The notes beneath the pieces are model-generated. The model ran no database searches. It saw nothing but the letters and a program-made list of their open reading frames with translations, and had not been told where the DNA came from. From the NCBI GenBank assembly GCA_946222885.1, contig CAMIAK010000001.1, positions 124,001 to 188,000 of the forward strand: 64,000 bases of DNA, in the 5' to 3' direction. A program made the position numbers and the translations under genes. Below, in pieces: positions 29,882 through 43,126 of this stretch (position 1 is the stretch's first letter; each line of letters begins with the position of its first letter). The stretch comes from an uncultured Nesterenkonia sp. Its GTDB lineage: Bacteria > Actinomycetota > Actinomycetes > Actinomycetales > Micrococcaceae.

Positions 29882-31087
29882 CTACTCAGGGCGGGGCCTG
29901 CGGGCCTCGCCCTGCTTCACGTCATAGCGGCCGTGGACATACCAGTACAGGAACAGGGCCAGGGCGACGACGCCGGCGCAGCAGGCGTACATGAACCCGT
30001 AGCTTCCGGCCTCCACCAGCTGGCCCAGCACCAGCGGCCCGACGCCGAAGCCGGCGTCCATGAGAAGGAAGAACGTGGAGATGCCGATGCTGATCCGGTG
30101 GGCGGGCAGGGCGGAGGCGATGATCGCCTGCAGCACGGGCAGGATGGAGCCGAAGCCGAATCCGGCCAGCACCCCGGCGGTCAGAAGCACCGTCTGGTTG
30201 GGGGTCCAGGCCAGCAGGGCCAAGGCCACCACGTAGACCAGGATGGCCGGATAGACCGCCACATTGTCCCCGAACCGGTCCTGGATCTTCCCCATGAACA
30301 GGCGGGAGACCAGCACCGCGGAGGCGTAGACCACGAAGAACAGGGAGGCTGCGTCCACCAGGCCCTCGCTGCGGGCGTAGCCGTTGAGGAAGGTCATCAC
30401 CGAGGAGAAGCCCAGTCCCATCAGGGCGGCCACCATGGCGATGCCGAAGGCGCCCGGGTCGATGATGTCCCGCGGGCGCAGCATCAGCCGGTCACGGAGC
30501 CGGGCGGCCGGCAGCTTCGGCTCCGGCAGGCGGATGAAGAGCGCGGCCACCAGGGCGACCATGGACAGCGCAGTGGTGGCCACGAACATGGCCCAGAACC
30601 CGTAGTGGGCGGTCAGCTGGATCGCACCCAGCGGACCCAGCGCCGGGGGCAGCGAGTTGGCCAGCAGATAGTAGCCTGCGCCCTCGCCGCGGCGGGACTT
30701 GGGGATGAGCTCGAAGACGGCGGCGTTCAGCGCCGTCTGCCCGAAGGCGAAGGCGATGCCGTGAGCCAGCCGCAGGAGGATCAGAGCCGCGTAGGTGTCC
30801 ACCACCAGATAGGCCAGCCCGGCGAGCACATAGGCGACCAGGCAGGCCAGGATGGTGCGGCGCCGCCCCAGGAAGTTGACGTACTTCCCGGCGAAGATCC
30901 GGGCGAAGAGCGCCCCGACCACGAAGGCGGAGGCGGCGAAGCCCGCAGCGGTCTCCCCGGCGGCGAACTCCTCGGCCGCATAGACGGCCATACCGGTGAC
31001 CAGCAGGAAGAAGACGATCGCCAGGAAGAGGTTGATGATGATCGCGAGGAGGAAATCCCTGGTGAAGAGCCTCGCATCATCGGTCAC
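29882..31087 (-). CDS. MFS transporter
   Basis: The 401-residue protein has about 12 helices and MFS motif A-like sequences (GKYVNFLGRRRTI; MGKIQDRFGDN). Family-specific LLRLAHGIAFAFGQTALNAAVFELIPKSRRGEGAGYYLLANSLPPALGP also occurs, as in staphyloferrin- or sugar-efflux-like permeases. The substrate is unknown. The GTG at 31087 (VTDDARLFTRDFLLA) precedes the first helix; further upstream codons are hydrophilic and lack MFS character. It converges with phnE with 21 bases between. Confidence 0.85.
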   Translation of the reverse strand: MTDDARLFTRDFLLAIIINLFLAIVFFLLVTGMAVYAAEEFAAGETAAGFAASAFVVGALFARIFAGKYVNFLGRRRTILACLVAYVLAGLAYLVVDTYAALILLRLAHGIAFAFGQTALNAAVFELIPKSRRGEGAGYYLLANSLPPALGPLGAIQLTAHYGFWAMFVATTALSMVALVAALFIRLPEPKLPAARLRDRLMLRPRDIIDPGAFGIAMVAALMGLGFSSVMTFLNGYARSEGLVDAASLFFVVYASAVLVSRLFMGKIQDRFGDNVAVYPAILVYVVALALLAWTPNQTVLLTAGVLAGFGFGSILPVLQAIIASALPAHRISIGISTFFLLMDAGFGVGPLVLGQLVEAGSYGFMYACCAGVVALALFLYWYVHGRYDVKQGEARRPRPE

Positions 31088-31267
31088 ATGCGTGATTCTT
31101 CCACAGTTCCCCGAGCTGGCAAGGCGAGGCAGCGATGAGGACCCTTCGCCGTCGGGCGCGGAGATGTAGTACCACTCGGCCAGGCGGGGGCTTCCCCCGA
31201 TGCTGATCTCCCCGGCGCCCACCGCCTCGCGGAACTCAGGCCGGACAGATCGGGGTGTGACGCGGAT

Positions 31268-31327
31268 GCATACCCTTTCTGCGGATGCATAGCCGAGGTG
31301 GGCCATGCATCCGCAGAAAGGGTATGC
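31268..31327. repeat. Perfect intergenic palindrome, 23-base arms
   Basis: Arms 31268-31290 and 31305-31327 are exact inverted copies around a 14-base spacer. The palindrome lies between the MFS start and the groEL terminator, where no gene needs it as a terminator. Its outer GATGCAT and inner CTGCGGATGC resemble the arms of the palindrome at 24079-24140. Confidence 0.75.
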
Positions 31328-31362
31328 AGGGCCAGGTCGGGCGGATAGACCCTGCAGGCATG

Positions 31363-31403
31363 AGGAAGGCCGGCCCGGGAACGGATCCCGGACCGGCCTT
31401 CCT
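31363..31403 (-). terminator. groEL terminator
   Basis: AGGAAGGCCGG (31363-31373) pairs with CCGGCCTTCCT (31393-31403). CCCGGGA and TCCCGG continue the stem inside. It begins 33 bases past the groEL stop on the minus strand. Confidence 0.85.
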
Positions 31404-31435
31404 ACAGCTTCGGAAGAAGCCTCAGAGTGAGCGGA

Positions 31436-33356
<1,921 letters not shown>

Positions 33357-33472
33357 GTCAGTTCTCTCCTTTGCAGGTGGTGAATCGGTACAGGTTGCGC
33401 GCCGTGGGAGTGACCAACCGTCGTCGCGGGTTACCGGAGGCTGAGCCTCCGCCGGTTAGCGCCCCTTTGGCA

Positions 33473-33499
33473 TTAGCACCCGGTGACGGCGAGTGCTAA
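33473..33499. promoter_or_regulatory. CIRCE element 1 (HrcA operator)
   Basis: TTAGCACCC-N9-GAGTGCTAA matches the CIRCE consensus TTAGCACTC-N9-GAGTGCTAA with one mismatch. It covers the likely transcription start downstream of the groES -10 box. Confidence 0.93.
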
Positions 33500-33504
33500 G
33501 ACAA

Positions 33505-33533
33505 ACTATATGACTCCCTTAGCACTCGATCAA
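33505..33533 (-). promoter_or_regulatory. groES promoter, sigma-70 type
   Basis: On the minus strand TTGATC (33528-33533) and TATAGT (33505-33510) are separated by exactly 17 bases. The promoter lies between two CIRCE elements, with the -35 inside the spacer of the upstream one. Confidence 0.8.
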
Positions 33534-33545
33534 GGAGAGTGCCAA
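33519..33545. promoter_or_regulatory. CIRCE element 2 (HrcA operator)
   Basis: TTAGCACTC-N9-GAGTGCCAA matches the CIRCE consensus with one mismatch in the right arm. It covers the -35 box of the groES promoter, giving a two-operator arrangement. Confidence 0.92.
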
Positions 33546-33634
33546 GGGAGTCATCAGAGGTCTTCGGCTGCAGGGGCGGGAGAGCTCAGCAGGCCGCGGG
33601 AGGGGCCAGCGGTGAGCTCCCGGCGGGGAAGGGC

Positions 33635-34411
33635 TCAGACGTGGGTCTCGACGTCGGCGGCCTCGCGCAGCTGCTCGACGTGCTCCATCGCAGCCTCGTT
33701 CTCATCCTCCGCGGCGACCTGCTCCTCGAGCTCGTCACGGACCTCCTCGAAGGGAGGGAGCTCCTCGGCCTCTCCGCCCTGGGCCTCGGCCATCATCTCC
33801 TGCTGGGCCTCCATCTCCTCGTAGGCCTCCTCGAGCTCCTCCTCAGAGGGCTCGGGGACCTCGAGATCATCGATGACCTTGTCGATGCGGACCTGGTTGG
33901 CGGCGTCCTCGCGGAGGTCCTCCTCCGACTCGCCCTGCTCCTCATAGGCCTCGACGAGCTCGTCGGCAGACTCCATGCCGCCCTGCTCGGCGGTCTCCTG
34001 CAGGAGCTCGTCGATCTCCTCCTCAGAGGCCTCGAAGCCGCGGGCGGCGGCGTCCTGCAGCAGCAGCTCGGTGCTGATGAGGCCGTCCAGGGTCTGCTCC
34101 CGGATCATGTCCTCATCGGGCTCCTCGCCGCTCATCTGGGACTGCATGGCCAGCTGCTGGAACTGCTGCTCGTAGAGCGGGATGAACTCCTCGTCGGAGA
34201 TCTCCTCGCCGTTGACCGTGGCGACGACCTCGGGGATGTCCTCGGTGTCCGGCTCGGGCATCTCCATGTCCTCTTCGCCCAGCGGGGCCTCCTGGCCCTC
34301 TGCGTCGGCGTCCTGGGTGGCCCCGGCGTCGGGCTCGGCGTCCTGGTCGCAGGCGGCCAGCCCCAGCAGCAGGGTGGTGACGGCCGCACCGGTCAGCAGC
34401 TTCTTGTGCAC
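33635..34411 (-). CDS. SurA N-terminal domain lipoprotein, highly acidic
   Basis: The 258-residue product has a lipobox LAAC (Cys21) and an acidic linker. A SurA-N-like chaperone domain follows (VVATVNGEEISDEEFIPLYEQQF; LDGLISTELLLQDAAARGFEASEEEIDELL; DEVRDELEEQVAAEDENEAA-like end). No parvulin peptidyl-prolyl isomerase domain is present. The mature protein is extremely rich in Glu and Asp. A role as an extracytoplasmic folding factor is inferred from the family. The GTG at 34411 follows GGAGAA; codons further upstream do not form a signal peptide. Confidence 0.82.
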   Translation of the reverse strand: MHKKLLTGAAVTTLLLGLAACDQDAEPDAGATQDADAEGQEAPLGEEDMEMPEPDTEDIPEVVATVNGEEISDEEFIPLYEQQFQQLAMQSQMSGEEPDEDMIREQTLDGLISTELLLQDAAARGFEASEEEIDELLQETAEQGGMESADELVEAYEEQGESEEDLREDAANQVRIDKVIDDLEVPEPSEEELEEAYEEMEAQQEMMAEAQGGEAEELPPFEEVRDELEEQVAAEDENEAAMEHVEQLREAADVETHV

Positions 34412-34637
34412 AGCGTTCTCCTCAGTGGTGGATAAGCCTGCACCATAGGACGCCCACCACAACAGCGGCTCCATGCCGGCTGGTGCTGAGGTTCAGCGGC
34501 GGGCGCCTGTCGCGGACCGGAGTTTGTGACGTTTCGTGAACTTAGTCTGCATGTCGGCTGAACAATTCATGCAGACTGGGGACGCGGGCACCCGTCCGCG
34601 GCACCGATCACCGGCACCCATCGAGGAGAGGGACCTG

Positions 34638-35840
34638 ATGAGCACCGAAGACACGAACACCTCCGGAGAGCAGTCCTCCGGCGCCTCGGCTCCGCAGAAC
34701 ACACAGAACACGAAGAGTTCCGGCTCCGGCGCGAAGACCGCAGTGGCCGTGGTGGCAGCGGCCGCACTGGCCGGCACCGCGGGCTTCCTGGTCGCCAACT
34801 CCACCGGCGACGGCGGCAGCACCGGCGGGACCACCGCCGGCGGCTCCGGCGAGACCGCACAGACCGTCTCCCAGGTGGAGGTCGCAGGCGAGAACCGCGG
34901 CCTGGACGACGTCCACCAGGAGGACCCGCTGGTCAGCACCGACTGGCTGGCCGAGCGCCTGGACGAGGGCGACCTCCACGAGCAGGACATCGTCCTGCTG
35001 GACGTCTCCGAGGATCTGCCCAGCTCCGAGCTGACCCCCTACTCCGAGGCCCACATCCCGCAGGCCCAGTACGTGGAGTGGTCCGAAGAGTTCACCCAGC
35101 CCAACACCCGTGAGTTCATCTCCCAGGACGAGTTCACCGAGCTGGCGCAGTCTCTGGGCATCAATGACGACTCCACCGTGGTCATCTACGGCGACAACAA
35201 CAACTGGTTCGCCGCCTACGCCGCCTGGGTCTTCAACCTCTACGGCGCCGAGGACGTGCGCCTGCTCGACGGCGGCCTGCACAAGTGGGAGGCCTACGAC
35301 GAGCGCGAGCTGGTCGAAGAGGTCCCTGAGGTGCCGGAGGGCAGCTTCGAAGCCAAGCCGCAGAACCTGGACATCCGCGCCCTGCAGCCCGAGGTCCTCG
35401 AGATCGCCGAGGAGAACGCAGAGGCCGACGGCGAGAACGTCGGCGAGCGCAACCTGGTGGACATCCGCTTCCAGGAGGAGTTCGACGGCGAGGTCGGCGC
35501 GGACCCCGAGCTCTTCGAGGGCGAGGGTGCGGCGATCTGGGGCCACATCCCCGGCGCGGTGAACGTCCCGTGGGGCGACATCGTGGACCCGGAGACCGGC
35601 GAGTTCCTCTCCGAGGAGGAGATCCGCGAGGTCTACACCGAGGCAGGCGTCGACTTCGACAAGGACATCATCGCCTACTGCCGCATCGGCGAGCGGGCCT
35701 CCCACACCTGGTATGCCCTGAGCCAGATCCTCGGCGAGGACGTCAAGGTCTACGACGGCTCCTGGTCCGAGTGGGGCAACAGCGTGGGCGTCCCGGTGGC
35801 CAACAACACCGGCGATCGCGGCGGAGTCTGGGGCGGCTGA
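34638..35840 (+). CDS. Exported tandem-rhodanese thiosulfate sulfurtransferase
   Basis: The 400-residue protein has an N-terminal membrane anchor or signal (about 33-53, AVAVVAAAALAGTAGFLVA) and a Gly/Thr-rich linker. Two rhodanese domains follow. The first lacks the active-site Cys (VVIYGDNNNWFAAYAAWVF). The second has YCRIGERASHTW with catalytic Cys348, the CRxGER loop of thiosulfate:cyanide sulfurtransferases. WGHIPGAVNVPWGDI is typical. It transfers sulfane sulfur from thiosulfate to a thiol or cyanide, here outside the membrane. A thiosulfate importer-like gene follows by 98 bases, so they form a sulfur-acquisition pair. Confidence 0.9.
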   Translation: MSTEDTNTSGEQSSGASAPQNTQNTKSSGSGAKTAVAVVAAAALAGTAGFLVANSTGDGGSTGGTTAGGSGETAQTVSQVEVAGENRGLDDVHQEDPLVSTDWLAERLDEGDLHEQDIVLLDVSEDLPSSELTPYSEAHIPQAQYVEWSEEFTQPNTREFISQDEFTELAQSLGINDDSTVVIYGDNNNWFAAYAAWVFNLYGAEDVRLLDGGLHKWEAYDERELVEEVPEVPEGSFEAKPQNLDIRALQPEVLEIAEENAEADGENVGERNLVDIRFQEEFDGEVGADPELFEGEGAAIWGHIPGAVNVPWGDIVDPETGEFLSEEEIREVYTEAGVDFDKDIIAYCRIGERASHTWYALSQILGEDVKVYDGSWSEWGNSVGVPVANNTGDRGGVWGG

Positions 35841-35871
35841 GCCGTCCGCTTCCCGCAGACCGACAGCCCTG

Positions 35872-35913
35872 AGCCGGGTCCGGAGCATCTGGAGCAGATG
35901 CCCGGGCCCGGCT
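35872..35913 (+). terminator. Hairpin between the sulfurtransferase and transporter genes
   Basis: AGCCGGGTCCGGAGCATCTG pairs imperfectly with CAGATGCCCGGGCCCGGCT around GAG and is followed by TTTC. It may partly terminate transcription after the sulfurtransferase gene. Confidence 0.7.
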
Positions 35914-35938
35914 TTCGGCGTGAACATCCGAGGACATC

Positions 35939-38867
<2,929 letters not shown>

Positions 38868-38879
38868 GGACACCACCCC

Positions 38880-40034
38880 TTGAGCAACGAGATCCCGATC
38901 GGTCTGGCCAAGAACGCACGCCGGGCCTGGGCGCTGGACGACGTCGCCGTCGTGCCCAGCCGCCGCACCCGCAGCCCGCAGGACGTCAGCCTGGACTGGC
39001 AGATCGACGCCTATCAGTTCGACATGCCGGTCATCGGCGCCCCGATGGACTCGGTGATGTCCCCGGCCACCGCCATCGCGCTGGGCAGACTGGGCGGCCT
39101 GGGCGTGCTGAATCTGGAGGGTCTGTGGACCCGGTACGAGGACCCGGAGCCGGTCCTGGAGGAGATCGCCCACCTGGAGGCCAGCGACGTCTCCCCGGAG
39201 AACACCCGCCGGCTGCAGGAGCTCTACTCCGAGCCGATCAGGGCGGAGCTCATCACCGCACGTCTGGCTGAGATCCGCGAGGCCGGCGTCGTGGTCTCCG
39301 GCTCGCTGACCCCGCAGCGGACCCAGGAGTTCTACCAGACCGTGGTGGACGCCGGGGTGGACATGTTCGTCATCCGCGGCACCACCGTCTCCGCCGAGCA
39401 CGTCTCGGAGGGCCCTGAGGGCGATGCGGCCCCGCTGAACCTCAAGGAGTTCATCTATGAGCTCGACGTCCCGGTGATCGTCGGCGGCGCGGCCGGCTAC
39501 ACCCCGGCGCTGCACCTGATGCGCACCGGTGCGGCCGGCGTGCTGGTCGGCTTCGGCGGCGGCTCGGCCACCACCACCCGCCGCGCCATGGGCATCCGGG
39601 TGCCGATGGCCACAGCCATCAGCGACATCGCTGCCGCGCGCCGGGACTACCTGGACGAGTCCGGCGGCCGGTACGTCCACGTGATCGCCGACGGCGGCCT
39701 GGGCGCCTCCGGGGACATCGTGAAGGCTCTCGCCATGGGAGCTGACGCCGTCATGCTCGGGGCGACCCTGGCCCGGGCCGAGGAGGCCCCCGGCCGCGGC
39801 TGGCACTGGGGCCTGGAGGCCGTGCACCCGGACTTCCCGCGCGGACACCGCACCCGGGTGGGGACGGTCGGCCCGCTGGAGGAGGTCCTCTGGGGCCCCA
39901 GCCACCACACCGACGGCTCCTCCAACCTGATGGGCGGGCTCAAGCGTGCGATGGCCACCACCGGCTACGTGGATCTGAAGTCCTTCCAGCGGGTGGATGC
40001 GACCGTCTCCCCGCTGAACCGCCAGGACAGCTGA
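38880..40034 (+). CDS. guaB3: GuaB3-family IMP dehydrogenase-related protein
   Basis: The 384-residue protein matches the actinobacterial GuaB3 family. Landmarks are SRRTRSPQDVSLDWQIDAYQFDMPVIGAPMDSVMSP, GGRYVHVIADGGLGASGDIVKALAMGADAVMLG and the final KRAMATTGYVDLKSFQRV. CBS domains are absent. The loop that holds the catalytic Cys in GuaB is GGGSATTTRR here, without Cys, as I recall for other actinobacterial GuaB3 proteins. The role is uncertain, but the fixed linkage to guaB suggests purine metabolism. The TTG at 38880 follows AAGGA. Confidence 0.92.
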   Translation: MSNEIPIGLAKNARRAWALDDVAVVPSRRTRSPQDVSLDWQIDAYQFDMPVIGAPMDSVMSPATAIALGRLGGLGVLNLEGLWTRYEDPEPVLEEIAHLEASDVSPENTRRLQELYSEPIRAELITARLAEIREAGVVVSGSLTPQRTQEFYQTVVDAGVDMFVIRGTTVSAEHVSEGPEGDAAPLNLKEFIYELDVPVIVGGAAGYTPALHLMRTGAAGVLVGFGGGSATTTRRAMGIRVPMATAISDIAAARRDYLDESGGRYVHVIADGGLGASGDIVKALAMGADAVMLGATLARAEEAPGRGWHWGLEAVHPDFPRGHRTRVGTVGPLEEVLWGPSHHTDGSSNLMGGLKRAMATTGYVDLKSFQRVDATVSPLNRQDS

Positions 40035-40055
40035 CCGTCCCACGCTCTCTCGCGG

Positions 40056-41300
40056 TCAGGTGCTGTCCGGGCGGTTCCGTCCACGCAGGACCAGCCAGGT
40101 GCCGAGCCCCAGCAGGACGACGGCGACGCCGGCCAGTACGGCGACCGTGGTCCCGGTGAAGGCCAGGGAGCCGGTGTCCGCGGCCTCGGCGTCCCCATCC
40201 TCGGAGCCCTGAGCCGCAGCGTCCTCCGTGCCCTCGGCGGGGCCTTCCTCCGGGGAGCCTGCCCCGGCGCCGTCGTCGGCCTCGCCCGTATCCTGCTCCG
40301 GCACGGGCACCGAGTCAGGGATGGGCCAGATGGAGCGGTCGGCGTTGGTGTCCTCCGCGTTCACCCCGGGGTCTCCGGGTTCGATGCTCTCACCGCCGGG
40401 GCTGACGGCGAAGGGCGTCCAGCCTTCGACCACCCCGTGCCCGGTAGTGCCCACCAGACCGTAGATGCCGCGGTCCTCGACGTCTGCGGAACTCACCTGC
40501 AGCTCCCAGGCGTCCGGGGCCGAATCGTCCTCTGAGAGGGAGGAGGAGTCCACGGAGATCGCCTCGCCGCCGTCGGGCGGCAGCAGCCAGAACTCGACGT
40601 CGGCAGGCTGCCCCTCGGCCGCCTCCACGGTGAACGGCTCGTCCAGCGGGAGGACGGGGTCCTCTGCCTGAAGGGCGAAGACTCCGTAGCGCTCCTCGCC
40701 GAGGGAGGCGAGGGTGGGCGGCTCGCCGCCGGGGGATTCGTCCTGCTCCCCACCCGCGCCGGGGATGGGCCAGAGGTCAGGGTCCGGGGTGCCGTCGTCC
40801 TCGGAGAAGCCGGGAGCTCCGGGGCCGGCGTCGTCTCCTTCCAGAGCCACCGTTCCGTGGCTCCAGGTGATCAGCTCCCCGGAGGGGTCGGTCGCGGCCA
40901 GCCCGTACATCCCGCTGTAGGGAAGCTCCTCAGAGGAGATGGTGGCCTCGATGAGCCCCACCTCCTCGGGCTCATAGGTGGGGCTGCCCGGGTTCTCATA
41001 GGTGTCCAGCTCCACCGGCCCCTCGCCGACCAGCAGCGGATCCTCGCCCTCCGGCGGGAGCAGCCAGAGGGCCGCGGACTCCGGAACATCGATCTCCTCG
41101 GCCAGAAGCATCACGGTGAACTCCTGGTCCACCGGGTAGCCGGCCGCCCCCTCGCCGAGGCTCAGGCCTCCGTAGGTCTCCTCGGACAGGCTCTCCAGGG
41201 TGGGCGGCTCATCATCGGTCTGCGCCGCGGCGGGAGAGGCAGCGGCGGCGGTGAACAGTGCGATGCCGGTCAGCACGCCGGCTGTGCGCGTCGTCGTCAT
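40056..41300 (-). CDS. Cell-wall-anchored protein with LAFTG sorting signal and two repeated domains
   Basis: The 414-residue protein has a signal peptide ending around ASPAAAQ. It has two homologous units that each start PPTLESL- or PPTLASLGEERYG- and end PDLWPIPG or RSIWPIP, then an acidic/Gly-rich stalk. The sorting signal LAFTG (379-383) is followed by a hydrophobic helix and the RGRNRPDST tail. LAXTG is the motif used by class E sortases of high-GC Gram-positives. Each unit has the phrase WLLPP(E/D)G and Y(S)GMYGL or GIYGL. The binding target is unknown. Confidence 0.85.
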   Translation of the reverse strand: MTTTRTAGVLTGIALFTAAAASPAAAQTDDEPPTLESLSEETYGGLSLGEGAAGYPVDQEFTVMLLAEEIDVPESAALWLLPPEGEDPLLVGEGPVELDTYENPGSPTYEPEEVGLIEATISSEELPYSGMYGLAATDPSGELITWSHGTVALEGDDAGPGAPGFSEDDGTPDPDLWPIPGAGGEQDESPGGEPPTLASLGEERYGVFALQAEDPVLPLDEPFTVEAAEGQPADVEFWLLPPDGGEAISVDSSSLSEDDSAPDAWELQVSSADVEDRGIYGLVGTTGHGVVEGWTPFAVSPGGESIEPGDPGVNAEDTNADRSIWPIPDSVPVPEQDTGEADDGAGAGSPEEGPAEGTEDAAAQGSEDGDAEAADTGSLAFTGTTVAVLAGVAVVLLGLGTWLVLRGRNRPDST

Positions 41301-41448
41301 CGTAGACAGTCCTCTGCTCGGGTGCAGGTCATCCCAGCCTAGGGCGACACACCTGAACAGCAGGTGAGCATCCGGTCACGATCCGGACGCGATGGGTGCA
41401 CGATGGTTTTGGGCGGGGGAGGGGCCGTCTCGTATAGTAGATGGGCCT

Positions 41449-41536
41449 GGTGACGTGTCCGAGCGGCCGAAGGTGCGACACTCGAAATGTCGTGTGCAGC
41501 GACCCTGCACCGTGGGTTCAAATCCCACCGTCACCG
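41449..41536 (+). tRNA. tRNA-Ser (anticodon CGA)
   Basis: The acceptor stem GGTGACG/CGTCACC is perfect, with discriminator G at 41536. The anticodon loop CTCGAAA gives CGA, decoding UCG serine. The long variable arm, typical of serine tRNAs, makes 88 nt. The CCA end is not encoded. A -10 box TATAGT at 41433-41438 lies upstream. Confidence 0.95.
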
Positions 41537-41591
41537 CGTATGAGAAGACCCCTGGTCCGCCGGGGGTCTTCTGCTGTCCGGGGTGCCCCGC

Positions 41592-42083
41592 TCAGCGGAA
41601 CTTCTGGAAGAAGTCCCTCAGCTGGGCGGCGCACTCCTGGGCACGGACTCCCGGGTGGACCTCCACCCAGTGGTTGAGCCGCGGTTCGCGCAGGATGTCG
41701 AAGACAGAGCCTGCCGCGCCGGCCTTCTCATCCCAGGCCCCGAAGATCACCGTCCGCACCCGGGCCTGGCTGATGGCTCCGGCGCACATGGGGCAGGGCT
41801 CCAGGGTGACCGCCAGGGAGCATCCCTCCAGCCTCCAGCTGCCCAGGGTCTCCGCGGCGGAGCGGAGGGCGGTCATCTCCGCATGGCCGGCCGGGTCGGC
41901 GTCGCGCTCGCGTGTGTTGAAGCCCTCACCGATCACCGCACCCTCCGGGGAGATCACGGCGGCGCCCACCGGCACGTCCCCGGCCGCCGTCGCGCGCTCT
42001 GCCAGCTCGAGGCAGCGGCCGATGAGCAGATGCCGGGTCTCAGCGTCGCGCGGGGAGAAGGGGTGGGGGAGGGAGAGGCTCAC
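41592..42083 (-). CDS. tadA: tRNA adenosine(34) deaminase TadA
   Basis: The 163-residue enzyme has the deaminase zinc site HAE (67-69) and PCPMC (Cys97, Cys100). AITNARVR is replaced by AISQARVRTVIFGA, as in actinobacterial TadA. It converts A34 to inosine in tRNA-Arg(ACG), and such a tRNA gene is at 44591. Glu69 is the proton shuttle. It converges with the tRNA-Ser gene. The ATG at 42083 is the family start. Confidence 0.93.
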   Translation of the reverse strand: MSLSLPHPFSPRDAETRHLLIGRCLELAERATAAGDVPVGAAVISPEGAVIGEGFNTRERDADPAGHAEMTALRSAAETLGSWRLEGCSLAVTLEPCPMCAGAISQARVRTVIFGAWDEKAGAAGSVFDILREPRLNHWVEVHPGVRAQECAAQLRDFFQKFR

Positions 42084-42155
42084 ATCACCAGCCTAGAGCC
42101 TGTATGGGGTCCTCGCGGAGGCGGGGTTCTGAGGCTCTGCTGGTAGTTTTGACCT

Positions 42156-42791
42156 ATGCGCGTACAGGTTGTGGAACATCCGCTGATTGCCCATAAGCTC
42201 ACCCAGCTCCGCCGCGAGGACACCCCCTCCAACGTCTTCCGGCAGCTGACCGGAGAGCTGGTGACCCTGCTCTCCTATGAGGCCAGCGGTGACATCGCCA
42301 CCGAGCCGGTGGAGATCGCGACGCCGGTCGCCACCACCACGGGCACGGCGCTCTCCGACCCGAAGCCGCTGGTGGTCCCCATCCTGCGCGCAGGGCTGGG
42401 CATGCTCGAGGGTATGACGGCCATGATCCCCACGGCGGAGGTCGGCTTCCTGGGCATGGCGCGCAATGAGGAGACCCTCGACATCATCACCTACGCGGAG
42501 CGTCTGCCGGATGACCTGACCGGCCGTCACGTCTTCGTGCTTGACCCGATGCTCGCCACCGGCGGCACCCTGGTGGAGTCGATCCGCTTCCTGAAGAAGG
42601 CCAACGCCGCGAAGATCACCTGCATCTGCCTGGTCGCCGCGCCGGAGGGGATCGAGCGGCTGCGCGACGGCGTGGGGGAGCTCGACGTCGACCTCTACGT
42701 GGCCGCCATCGATGAGGGCCTCAATGACAAGTCCTACATCGTCCCCGGTCTGGGCGACGCCGGTGACCGGCTCTACGGCCTCGCCGAATAG
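42156..42791 (+). CDS. upp: Uracil phosphoribosyltransferase
   Basis: The 211-residue enzyme has all Upp motifs: MRVQVVEHPLIAHKLTQLR, PILRAGLGMLEGM and DPMLATGGTLVESI (PRPP loop). The C-terminal DEGLNDKSYIVPGLGDAGDRLYG binds uracil. It salvages uracil to UMP with PRPP. The ATG at 42156 has no clear Shine-Dalgarno, and a TAGTTT lies 7 bases upstream, so the message may be leaderless. It is divergent from tadA. Confidence 0.96.
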   Translation: MRVQVVEHPLIAHKLTQLRREDTPSNVFRQLTGELVTLLSYEASGDIATEPVEIATPVATTTGTALSDPKPLVVPILRAGLGMLEGMTAMIPTAEVGFLGMARNEETLDIITYAERLPDDLTGRHVFVLDPMLATGGTLVESIRFLKKANAAKITCICLVAAPEGIERLRDGVGELDVDLYVAAIDEGLNDKSYIVPGLGDAGDRLYGLAE

Positions 42792-43126
42792 TCCTTCCGG
42801 AGGGCAGTAAGCCCCCAGTCTGTTGAGCGGCCTTTAAGGTTGCTCTGGGAAGGCCCACTATGATGCAACGCTCCCGGAAAGGGCTGTCGTGTCGGGGCTG
42901 GTGCTCTGCGGGCTCCTGACCAGGAGGTTCCCGGGGATGAAGGGGTTTCGGGAAGCGGCGGAGCGAGACTCCCCTGAGCTGCCCAAAATGTGACTCTGCT
43001 CACATGAGGGGCGAATCGTCTCATACTCTGGAATATATGCGCGTATGTTACTTGCAAAATCCTTATATGACAGAGAGTCTGGGGTGACGACACCACCGGC
43101 AGCACCGCCAGGGAGAGAGCAAGGCT
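42792..43126. other. Regulatory gap between upp and the winged-helix regulator
   Basis: The 335-base gap has no convincing ORF. It holds a CRP/GlxR-like site at 42989-43004. An AT-rich stretch of about 43018-43072, with TATATGCGCGTATG and TTATATGAC, looks like the promoter of the following gene. Confidence 0.5.
42989..43004. promoter_or_regulatory. CRP/GlxR-type binding site
   Basis: TGTGA-CTCTGC-TCACA has two perfect half-sites of the CRP/GlxR consensus TGTGA-N6-TCACA, extended by A and T on the flanks. It lies 123 bases ahead of the winged-helix regulator gene, upstream of its presumed promoter. Confidence 0.75.

Noticed and set aside
42792..43126. Small ORF or riboswitch in the upp-regulator gap
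   Set aside because: No frame with a ribosome site and no known riboswitch core was seen; only a CRP-like site and promoter-like sequence.
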